A stretch of 64,000 bases of DNA from Nitzschia sp. pyKryTriq1 (Eukaryota; Bacillariophyta; Bacillariophyceae; Bacillariales; Bacillariaceae). The stretch lies in the NCBI GenBank assembly GCA_956465555.1, contig OY101125.1, forward strand, positions 126,501-190,500, given 5' to 3'. The position numbers were made by a program, and so were the translations under genes. A model generated the notes under the pieces. That model saw only the letters and a program-made list of their open reading frames with translations. It did no database searches and was not told where the DNA came from. Within the stretch, counting starts at the first letter, position 1. Each line of letters opens with the position of its first letter. Below, in pieces: positions 52,752 through 62,118 of the stretch.

Positions 52752-54173
52752 ATGGCGGGGCATGGCGGTACCGACAACGGCGGCAGCGCGAGCGCGAGCT
52801 ATCCCTACACGTACGACCCCGAGCACGTTACCGTCGTGATGAGGGACGTCAACCTGTCGGATCCAGAAGAGCTGGAAGCGCATCTTCAAGTCTTGGACGT
52901 TCGGCAGAGACTGCGGCAGCGGCGGAGGCGAATGATTCAATGTTTCACTATGGCAGTGGTGACTATTGTCGTCCTCTTTCTGGTAAGGATGGGCTTGACA
53001 TCGAGCCCGACGGGTGAAGCAGGGAACGGCGGTGTGTCGACCATGGGTTCCACCACGATACTGCCGTCTCCCCCAGCCGATCTCTCCAGCAAATGCAGTG
53101 CGATATCTGTCAGCTCCGACCAAGGTGTACGAGTTTGCGAAGAAGCGTGTGAGATAGCGGAATGCTGCGACTTTCCAGAAGGATTTGCCCTGTCTTGCAT
53201 GGTGGCCAATCCGGTCGTCTGCCCTCAATACCAAAGATACTGCGACGTTCTGCATGAAAGTGCAGGTATGGGATATGTTCCTCCACCCGAGCAAGATGGA
53301 GAGTCCTCGACGGAAACGACGCCGGCGCCTGGTCCAACTCCATTTACGTTTTCCGACCGCGTCGATCAATTGTGTTCGGAGGTGGTCGAAGCCATCAATG
53401 CGCCTGATGGACAGGACTCGTGTGAGACTCTCTGCGCTCCCAGCCTTTGCTGTTTCAGTGAGTATTGTGTTCCTGGCCCTAACATCGAATGCTCGGATTT
53501 TTCGGGATGTTACGTGTTGTATGCGGATATGGACAATTTCGACGATGACGACGCCCCCGCGCTCGACGGCACGCCGACACGGGCATCGGAGATTCATGAT
53601 GCGTGTTTTGCGTCCGGCACGATAGCAGATGCCGCATCCAACACTGCGTGTACGTCACTTTGTGCACCAGGGGCTTGCTGTTTTGAACCCAACCTAGATT
53701 GCGTCTCTGTCGATTGCGCAATTTATGCGGAATGCAACATGCTATATCCTTCCTTTTTGGCTGTCAGCCAAGCCGAAGTGGACGATGCTTGCAAGAATCA
53801 TCGCGACGTGGGGACAGCGAATGGGGAACCCACTCTCTGTGAGCAAGTGTGTTCTCTCCAGGTGATGCAGTGTTGTTTTCATCAAAACAACAAGGAGGGT
53901 TGTGATAGTGCCATGCAGGCTCCTGGAACAGCTTTCTGCAATAAGTATGCGGCTTGTGAAGTGCTCGGGACATCGGCATCCGACTTGAGAGACTCTCATC
54001 AAAGCGAATTGCAGGAAGCATGCTCTAATTCACAGAAAAGAGCCAAATGCATATCCCTCTGCTCGGCAGCTACATGTTGTTACGCGACGAGTGTCGCGGA
54101 AGAGTGCGCCAACGTCGATGCCTCGATAACTTGTGAAGACTACAGTGCGTGTGATGTCCTCTACAATTCCTAG
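52752..54173 (+). CDS. Type II membrane protein with five Cys-rich repeats, unknown family
   Basis: Single exon, 473 residues, ATG at 52752. Residues 1 to about 60 are polar and end in a basic cluster (RQRLRQRRRR). One membrane helix follows (MIQCFTMAVVTIVVLFLV, about 61-78). The basic flank on the N-terminal side predicts a cytosolic N-terminus and a lumenal or extracellular C-terminus. The ectodomain has five units of 50 to 70 residues, starting near 115, 208, 282, 343 and 421. Each follows C-(x about 15)-C-x3-C-x3-5-C-C-(x about 6-12)-C-(x)-C-x2-[YF]-x2-C-x-[VM]-L. Examples are CETLCAPSLCCF with CSDFSGCYVLY, and CISLCSAATCCY with CEDYSACDVLY. An even number of cysteines per unit suggests disulfides. 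No enzyme motif is seen; an adhesion or cell-surface role is a guess. Confidence 0.82.
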   Translation: MAGHGGTDNGGSASASYPYTYDPEHVTVVMRDVNLSDPEELEAHLQVLDVRQRLRQRRRRMIQCFTMAVVTIVVLFLVRMGLTSSPTGEAGNGGVSTMGSTTILPSPPADLSSKCSAISVSSDQGVRVCEEACEIAECCDFPEGFALSCMVANPVVCPQYQRYCDVLHESAGMGYVPPPEQDGESSTETTPAPGPTPFTFSDRVDQLCSEVVEAINAPDGQDSCETLCAPSLCCFSEYCVPGPNIECSDFSGCYVLYADMDNFDDDDAPALDGTPTRASEIHDACFASGTIADAASNTACTSLCAPGACCFEPNLDCVSVDCAIYAECNMLYPSFLAVSQAEVDDACKNHRDVGTANGEPTLCEQVCSLQVMQCCFHQNNKEGCDSAMQAPGTAFCNKYAACEVLGTSASDLRDSHQSELQEACSNSQKRAKCISLCSAATCCYATSVAEECANVDASITCEDYSACDVLYNS

Positions 54174-54523
54174 CTAGATAGTCCACTCGTATAATAGGAG
54201 TGCTTTATAATAAAGACAAGTCAAAGGTTCAAAAAATGTCATCTAGAAGGGTGCAAGTAGTGTCATTCGTGTGTCGACAGTTTCATCGTACAGTATTGTC
54301 AGGAAACAAAAAGCCGAATTGGAGGAGTAGTCCGATAGGGTATTCTTTGTCGCCGTCATTCGCTGTACTTGAAGAACCGAATCACAAACTAGCTTGCGTC
54401 GAGGGGATTTTATCTCCGCGTGTAGAGCAAAGCAAAGAGAAGGAATGGAGGGGATAAGTGCTGCGTGTGTGCATACCTCATCCTCTACCCTCTGCCGCTT
54501 TGCTGTCTACACGCTTAACTGGA
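54174..54523. other. Shared 3' intergenic region (convergent genes)
   Basis: 350 bp lie between the stops of the Cys-rich protein and SelO genes. An 85-codon frame at 54200-54457 lies wholly in this 3' region and lacks any motif, so it is not called. Confidence 0.5.
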
Positions 54524-56646
54524 TCAGGACATGAACGCCGTTCCACCGCGAGCTGCGGCAGATTCGGGTGCTCGGCGATAGTATTCCTCATTTTGCTTGG
54601 GCGTCCCTTCATCGTAAGGGGTCTGAATCAATTCATATAGTTCATTGAGAATAGTATAATCTTCGTCGGCCGCCGTCGAATAAGCGTCGACCAGCATCCA
54701 TTCTCTCAATACATATTTTGGATTGCTTGTTCGCATCAACTCAAATACCTCGTCAGAATCGTGTTGACAGGCCTTGACGACGTCTCTCCAATCCTTGATC
54801 CAAGCAATCCACTGTCGTCGCAATGCTGGTGTCATCTCTTCGTAAAAGGTGCCACTTGGTCCCGACAAGTCTCCCTCCAGCGTTTTCATCATCTCATCGT
54901 AATCTTCTGATTCCATATCCGGAAAGTCTCGCATAACATAAGACAGTTGCCGCCAGAAGATGGTCCAATCCGCACGGGATTCCTGCAACAATTTATTTTT
55001 CAAGGCATCCCATAGATCGTCGGCAGCGTCCGCGTCGGGAGGGAGACCCAGTTTGGATCGAATGGCGGCATCTAAAGCATCGTTAAAAACTGTGTGAGCC
55101 TTTTGGATCACCTCATCCGCTACCTTGTCGGTGGAATCGTCGCCACGAGCCGCAGCAATGACAGGAGCTACCGATTCGACCAAGACTTGGTAATTGGCAA
55201 AACCTGCAGATGGCTGATTCAAAAATCCAAAGTGTTGCCCAGAACCTGTCCATTTGGCAAAGAGGGGATTGAATTCTTCCATCCATCCAAAGGGACCATA
55301 ATCCCTGAAGTACACAACATAAATTGGAATTAGGTGGGAGTGGAGTGCGTCGTTAGAAAAGGAACAATGGAGAAACACAAAACCCCTCTTTGGATCAAAG
55401 AAAAAGGCATCACTTACATTGTGGATCCTCCGACGAGTGCATTGTCGCCGTTATAGTTCCCTTGCGCAAAGCCTATGCGGACCCAATTCGCAACCATCGT
55501 GGCGATCTGAGTAGCTGATAGTTCCAGCAATTTACTGGCAGCTCCTGCAATGTCCTTCTTTTCGATGAATGGATCGTATGCTTCTGCCTTGAATTCTCTC
55601 TTGCAAGCATGCCAAATTAATTGTTCCAATTCGTTCCATTCCCGGGTCGATTGGTTGAATCGATTGCCAGTCTCCTTGGAGGATTCCAAGCTCGCCTTCT
55701 CGGCCCTTCTCGAAAACAAATCCAGATGCCCAATGCGCGTAAAGGAGGGTGCCACACGACAGGTGATAGCACAGGGTTCAGTGATCATAACGTCCGGATC
55801 TGCTTTTGCCTGCGTCTTTAATTGCTGAATGATTTGTTTCCGTTGTTCGGGTGTGTATCTTGCCAGGCGTACGTCGTCCATGCTAGGAACCGAAACTGTA
55901 GAGTCCCCCGAGTACCATGGTCGGTTGACCCGATCCGATTTAGATCGAATCAAGGACAAGGCTCTCGTCGTTTTGACTCCCAGATAGTGCATAGCCTCGC
56001 TCGCTAGAAACTCTCGAATGCTCGATCTCAGAACCGCGCGTCCATCGGCGCCTCGGTGGAAAGGAGTCTTGCCCCCACCCTTGAGTTGCAGTTCGTGTCC
56101 ATGGAACTCGGCAATACTGATCGCTCTCCCGTCTCCATACCCGTCCCCGGTTCCATAGGGACAGTTGCTCGTGTACGGAGTCCCCATGATACTCAACGCA
56201 TAGGGCGTCGCCCAGGTTTCTTCCAGGACCATGTTTCCACTGAGCCACTGGACGAAATCATCGGATTCGATTTGCTCCTTTGTCAGCCTCAAAACATTCG
56301 TCGCGACATCCTGGCTCACTAGGATCATCTCAGGATTCCACAATCCCGTTGGTTTGACTGGCACATAGTGTCCGTTAAAGACGGGGCGGCGGGTTCGATT
56401 GTCGTCGGTGGTGGCATCCAGCTGCTCGCGATCCCGTGATTTCTTGAGATTTTCCGGGGTCTCCGGCGAGAGTTCTCTTGGCCACGAGTTGTCCAGTTCG
56501 ATCGACGCGAGAGGCGACGAGGAAGAGACCTTGGTACTCATGGGCACCATGGACTGGAGTGCCATCGTTGGGGTGATGGGAGAATGCTGGTGGGAGAAAG
56601 TGGAAGAAAGAAACGCGGCGGCCAGTGCAGATGAAGAGAATTTCAT
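54524..56646 (-). CDS. SELENOO: SelO-family protein AMPylase (UPF0061)
   Basis: Exons 56646-55418 and 55304-54524. The intron has donor AAT/GTAAGT and acceptor CTTCAG, and the product is 669 residues. SelO is a pseudokinase that transfers AMP from ATP to protein Ser/Thr/Tyr, usually in mitochondria. Conserved segments run in order: Y-A-L-S-I-M-G (family GxxxGD region), GDGRAISIAEF, QLKGGGKTPFHRGADGRAVL (nucleotide-binding Lys/Arg residues, about 215-234), SSIREFLASEAMHYLGVKTT, and IGFAQGNYNGDNALVGGSTM joined across the intron to DYGPFGWMEEFNPLF. The ATG at 56646 gives a Ser/Ala/Phe leader consistent with an organelle signal; an earlier in-frame ATG at 56745 is possible. The C-terminus (GGTAFMS) lacks the Cys or Sec motif found in many family members. 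Confidence 0.93.
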
Positions 56647-57168
56647 GCTATTCTTCCTGCGAAAGTTTGATGGAAGGCCGGTCTGCTGGAAGGAAATCAA
56701 AAGTCGGAACTGGTGTCTACTACTTCTACTTGTAACAGCAATCATCAACAATCATGAATCGCATGCCATGCGAGACGAAAGTATTTGAGGTACCCTTAGT
56801 CGGCTTTCGCCATGGTCAAACGAAAAAAAAGAGGAAAAAAAAACCAGAAACAAAAAACAAGAATGCGCGATTGAAACACGTGGTGCCGCGGACACGCGGC
56901 TTCTGACACGCCCGCGCTGAGCATCTCGGTGTTTGGTGGGACGTTTCTGATGTGATTCCACGTGGAGTTTTTCAAACTATGGGTCCAATAAGTCGAAGCA
57001 AAACGTCCGCTTCCACAAGAAACTGCAAATTCGAAATCGACAATGACGACAAGGATAACATGACGAGGGCGCCGCGCTCTCTCGCTCATCTCGCAAGGAT
57101 CACTTACCACATCCTACACGAAAGCAACATAACACAGAGGAATTCACAAACACTCATAGCAGCCCAAC
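56647..57168. promoter_or_regulatory. Divergent promoter region between SelO and the RecQ helicase
   Basis: 522 bp between the two ATGs. It contains an A-rich run (56820-56862) and a GC-rich patch with CGCGG/CCGCG palindromic words (56881-56915). Minus frames of 69 to 104 codons here are not supported. Confidence 0.5.
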
Positions 57169-60100
57169 ATGGCTTCCCTAGTAGTAGGAGCGGAAGAGGA
57201 CCGGGGAAGTCAAGTCGCCATGCTCCAAAAGCTGCATGCGCGGCGAGAGAGAAAGCGGAACGAAGGAAGCGCTCTCTTTCAACGAAAACGAGACTTGCGA
57301 GAACAGATGGAGAAACTGGAGGCCGAAATGAAGCAAGTGGAGGAAGCCTCGATAAAGTTGCGCTCTGTTCTTTTTGACATGGACGACAAGATCGCTGAGC
57401 TCGAAGAGCACTTGGGGACAACCGCCGGAGAAGTTGCTGCCGGCTCGGGGGTGCAGCCTCATCAAGTGCCAGCCGGGGACTTGGACTCGGACAACGACAC
57501 GCCGCCAGGATCTCAAGCGATGCCTTTGACAATGCACCCAGAAGAGATCTTGCCAGATCCCTCCATGACCCAACTGACTCAGGCTGGCGACATCCTGACG
57601 GACCCTCTAACCTCCACTCAGTCGCTCGCAACTGCTCCTTTTACTGCAAATACCCGTGCTAGTAGGGGTCCGATTGAGCTACTAGAGGACGATGACGATG
57701 ATGACGACGACAGACCTTCTGTCGCTCGAGTATCCACATCCTCGTATTTTTCGAATGCTGCAAGTAGACCGCAGCTGGTCCTTCAGCCTGTCAATCACAA
57801 TACCAATGCAGGTCCAGGAACTTCCAACCAATACAGAGGAAGCCACCAGCCGTCCGATCACCTTCGAAAACCCGCTCCTACCCCATCTTCTTCATCTCCA
57901 TTTCCCGCTTCTCGCTTTCATCAAGTCTTGAACCAGACCTTTCGCATTCAAAACTTTCGAGAAAATCAACTTGCAATTATCCAAGCGACTCTTGCCCAAG
58001 AAGACTGTTTCGTCATCATGCGGACTGGTGGCGGCAAGTCACTCCTCTATCAACTTCCCGTGGTGCTAGAACGACCCAAAATCACACTGGTCATTTCGCC
58101 ATTACTGAGTCTCATGCAAGATCAACAGGATCAAATAAACGACTTCTGCCCCAAGGTTTGTGTGTCGTTCCATTCGGGCCTCTCAAAGACGGAACAAGCG
58201 GAAAACTGGCGTCGGGTCCGAGATCCAACACAAAACGTGGGCATGATTCTGGTCACACCGGAACGAGTCTACAAGAGCAATCTTCTCAAATCGGAACTAC
58301 AAAACCTGTATTCCAATAATCGATTCGCCAGAATCGTCATTGATGAATGCCACTGTTGTTGTCAGTGGGGACACGATTTTAGACCCGATTACGCCAAATT
58401 GGGGGTCCTGAGAAGCACGTTTCCAAGAGTTCCCATCCTGGCGGTTACAGCAACCGCTTCCGATCGAGTTCGAGAAGATTGTGGGCGTATTCTCAAACTG
58501 AATCCGAACTATCGTTTCTTTAGGAGTTCAGCCAATCGACCAAATCTGACCTACTCCATCAAACGGAAAGACGGGTCGGCAACAGATACCCTGGATGACA
58601 TGGTCGAGTGGATTCAAAGCAACCACAAAAATGAGGCAGGTATTGTCTATACACGCACTCGAAAAGAAGCTGATACTGTGGCAAAGCAATTAAAGGAACG
58701 AGGGATTGGAGCTTCCGCCTATTACAGCGAGTATGTACAAAATAAATCACAATTCTCTAATCGAGTGATTCCCAAGACGCCATGTCACTGACTCACTCCT
58801 TTTCTTCTTTTTCGTTTTCATGAATGTACTTGCAGTGTCGCTCCCGCCAAAAAGGAGAAAATTCATAAAAGTTGGATGAAGAACAAGACACAAGTTGTGG
58901 TTGCTACCATCGCGTTTGGCCTGGGAATCAATAAACCCGATGTACGGTTCGTCATTCATCATTCCATGAGCAAAACTCTCGAAGCCTACTATCAAGAATC
59001 TGGACGCGCCGGACGAGATGGAAATCCAGCCGATTGTGTCTTATATTACTCACCGAAAGATGTGGCGAAACTCATCAGCATGACACACGGGGATCAGTCC
59101 TCTCAACTCATGTGGACCATGATCAAATATGCCCAACATTTTGGATCCGATGCAGTATGCCGTGCAATTTTATTGCAAAATTTGGGTGGAGAACCGAATC
59201 ATGATATGGAAACGGTATTGAAACAGCATGATGCTACCGTCGCACCCAGAGACATTTTGAGCCATTCACAAACTCTTTTGCAGCTACTGTTCACGATACA
59301 AGACGAAAAGGTCACGATGGCAATGTTGGTCAAGGAGTGGCGGACAAAGCCGGAAAATGCTCACGACTGGTAAGTGTTCCGACAAGTGCCAATGTCGGCT
59401 TCAACCAGCATCTATGATACATCGACTGATTCTCACGTTTGGTGGCTGATTGTATTTCCAGTGTCAAACAGAATCCTCCTTTTAAAGACTTGACCGTGTT
59501 CGAATGCGAGTACATCGTTGTTGCTCTCATGTTAAACGAGCTTATTGCTGTCGATGTTCAGTACACAGCATATGAGTAAGTTTGCGCTGCCTAGAACAAA
59601 TGGGAACGATTTCTTATCAAGCACGCCTCCTTTTGCTAACCTTGGACGTATCTCACGTTTTATAGCGTTGTCGTGTATTTGAGATGCACCGATAGAGCCG
59701 AACAATTCCTCACGAGTCCTAGGGCACAAATGACAATTCGATTGCCACCTGCCGAAGCCAAGAAAGCCAAAAACCAAGCCTCAAGAAAGGCTGTCACCGA
59801 TGATGTAGGATGGATCCAGACCAAAAAGCCGGCTGCCAAACGGAAAAGAACAGCTTCCGCGTCAACCACCACCAGCAAAGGAAAGCGCGCCAAATCCACC
59901 AAGAAGGCCCCTGCTAGCAAAGCGGCTGCTACAGCTCGTGCCAAGAAAAAAGCTCCCAAGGCCAAAGCAACAACAGCATCGTCAAGCAAAGCAGCAAAAT
60001 CTGCCAAGCAACGTAGTATCGATGATTTTGCCACCGCCAGTGGAGCATCCCGAACGGCGTCCAACCAACCACCGCTGGGAGCAGAGATCATTGATATTGA

Positions 60101-60275
60101 TGATGACGATGACGATGACTCGGCGGGTGCCGATGACACCCGTGCTCTAGATGACTTGATGGTAGACTCTGACGAGGATTATAAATTCGAAGAACGAGCC
60201 AATGGTACCCGTGGAGCTGCATGTCTAGATGACTTGATGGTAGACTCTGATGAGGAGTATGAATTCGAAGGATGA
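57169..60275 (+). CDS. RECQL: RecQ-family DNA helicase, RECQ1-like
   Basis: Four exons: 57169-58730, 58836-59369, 59462-59575 and 59666-60275, giving 939 residues. RecQ enzymes unwind DNA 3' to 5' in repair and replication in the nucleus. An N-terminal coiled coil (about 30-85) precedes an acidic linker. Helicase motifs: FRENQLAIIQATL (motif 0, about 265), MRTGGGKSLLYQLP (I, about 284), ISPLLSLMQDQ (Ia), VIDECHCCCQWGHDFRPDY (II, DECH), AVTATAS (III), VATIAFGLGINKPDVRFVIH (V) and YYQESGRAGRDG (VI). The winged-helix part (FTAY-like QYTAYDVVVYLRC) resembles human RECQ1. Where RECQ1 has the four-Cys zinc site only one Cys (VCRAILL) remains. The tail is Lys/Ala rich, contains Q-R-S-I-D-D-F-A (PIP-box-like) and ends with a duplicated DDLMVDSDE element. 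Confidence 0.93.
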
Positions 60276-60898
60276 GCAAGAGCCACTTCATCACTACTAC
60301 TAGTAGATTCTGCTGTCAATTTCCGCCCTTCCATGGAAGAGCAAAGCATCGATTGGACCACCATCATCCATCTTTTGCTGTAAGTAGCTTGTAGCATGAA
60401 CATGGGCTCTAGCTACTGTACAGTATGAGTATGATACTTCGTGCAAGATAGGCTACCGGTACCGGTACTTGTAGTACCGGTAAGAGTTTTAGTTCATCTG
60501 CTTGGCTTTGTTTTTTTGGGCGGGTCGGGGGTGGACGGAGGATGACTAAATATTCGACTAAGACGACTGATTCACGGATTGATTTATTCGACCGTGCGCT
60601 TTCTGGTCGCATACAGCGACCGTTACGTTTTACAAAAGTAAATTCATCATATATCTCCAGCAACGTAGATGATATTAACGACGAGCAAGCCGACGTTCGA
60701 GAAAAAATGGAACAGACAAACAAGAAGTCGAGGTTTTTTTGGGAAGGAAACCACAACTTTTTCTGCTTGCGTCTCTCTCGACGATACCAGACACATACCA
60801 CATACAGACTCCTCATCATAGTTCGTACATTCGTCGTTATTCGCGGCTTCGGTAGACTAGCCAGGTCTATCATAGCGCGTCACACAATCCTCAGCAAC
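60276..60898. other. Intergenic between the RecQ and glycosyltransferase genes
   Basis: TACCGGTACCGGTAC and GTACCGGTAAG lie at 60452-60484. The glycosyltransferase frame stays open back to 60542, adding up to 119 residues of basic, unpatterned sequence. I treat that as upstream region because the hydrophobic anchor follows the ATG at 60899. No other gene is seen. Confidence 0.45.
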
Positions 60899-62047
60899 AT
60901 GCGAAGAAAAAGCACAAGAATGAGCACCCGAAGGAAGAGGCCGATCCAATGCTTGCCCCTGCTCCTTATCTTTGCCGCTCTCTACCAAACGAAAGGTTCC
61001 ATCAAAGACAGCATTTCGATACAAGTAGAGCTGGATGCCATCTCTGCTGAAATAGCCTCCAATTCATCCTTTTCAGTCATCTACGAACCGACTCTGCAAC
61101 CACCATCAGTCCCCGTCGAGACAGCCATGGTACCCGAAGAGGCTACGAGGCAAGGGGACGATGGAGATAACGATGGCACGATGACTCGGGCAATTGTAGC
61201 CATCAGTATGGGAGCGAAGGCTGCTGAGTCGAAGATGGTCGAGCGTTTCGTGTGGTCTGCACGTCACAAGGGGGGGTTCAAAGGCTACATTGTACTTCTC
61301 ACGAACGCTCCAGCAGAAAGATACGAAGGCATCTCGAACTGGACAAATAACTTCATCACCATAAATCCTCCCGACGAACATTTCTCCACAGAGCACAAAT
61401 ACTTGGAAATGGCACGCAAGCGATTCAAAACGTATGTTTTGGAATACCTCAATCTCGACTCAAGACTCGATTCCATCAAATTGGTATACTACCTTGATGT
61501 TGATATTGTTTTTGGAGGTCCGATCCAACCTTTCTTCGAAGGTCTTGAGGAAAAATACCAGATCGGCCGCACTCTGCCAGACCCTGACAAACCTGCCAAC
61601 ATGTGGATGTTCGAAGGCAACACCGATAAATGGTCAATTCAAGGCGGACAAATGATTTTGGATAGGGCGACGTCCCAGCCTTGTTTGGAGCAATGGAGAT
61701 GGTACATGGACAGTAGGTTGTCGGTGTTGAAGGATCAAGTGTTGTTGAACATGATGGTTGATGACGAGAAGAAAGAAAAGAAATTAAAGTGCAAGATTGT
61801 TGCTATGGAACAGAAGGGCTACATTGAATTTCCAGAAAAACAAGACATGATTGATGTTTCCAATGAAGTAAAGAACTCAGAGAATCGAACTTCAGGACGT
61901 ACGTACGCCCCACTTGTTCATATTCGCAATACGGGAAATATAAAAAAGACGAGCAAGTGGAACTACAAGTCGTATTTGCTAGATGTGTTGGGAATGAAGA
62001 AGGAAGAGGATACACTCGACATCACTTCGAAACAGCTGTTGGGTTGA
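60899..62047 (+). CDS. Type II membrane glycosyltransferase-like protein (GT-A fold)
   Basis: 382 residues from ATG 60899. A basic N-terminus (MRRKSTRMSTRRKR) and one hydrophobic segment (CLPLLLIFAALY) make a type II signal anchor, as in Golgi transferases. The lumenal part begins with AIVAISMGAKA, a typical first strand. YYLDVDIVFGGPIQPFF (about 195-211) is a good metal-binding D-x-D site, and SIQGGQMILDR (about 243-253) matches the region after it in GT8/GT-A enzymes. HIRNTGN near the C-terminus could be the final His ligand. Donor and acceptor sugars are not readable. The frame is open upstream to 60542, so a longer N-terminus cannot be excluded. It is convergent with the next gene at 71 bp. 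Confidence 0.75.
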   Translation: MRRKSTRMSTRRKRPIQCLPLLLIFAALYQTKGSIKDSISIQVELDAISAEIASNSSFSVIYEPTLQPPSVPVETAMVPEEATRQGDDGDNDGTMTRAIVAISMGAKAAESKMVERFVWSARHKGGFKGYIVLLTNAPAERYEGISNWTNNFITINPPDEHFSTEHKYLEMARKRFKTYVLEYLNLDSRLDSIKLVYYLDVDIVFGGPIQPFFEGLEEKYQIGRTLPDPDKPANMWMFEGNTDKWSIQGGQMILDRATSQPCLEQWRWYMDSRLSVLKDQVLLNMMVDDEKKEKKLKCKIVAMEQKGYIEFPEKQDMIDVSNEVKNSENRTSGRTYAPLVHIRNTGNIKKTSKWNYKSYLLDVLGMKKEEDTLDITSKQLLG

Positions 62048-62118
62048 TTGATCCGGCATCGCTATCATGTTCATCTTGTGCTATTAGTTCATCTTAGGAA
62101 GCAACTTTTTTTACTGCA

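Noticed and set aside
52581-53597. 338-codon minus-strand ORF
   Set aside because: Antisense to the Cys-rich protein. Its Arg/His-rich composition has no recognisable fold, while the plus strand has an ordered Cys pattern.
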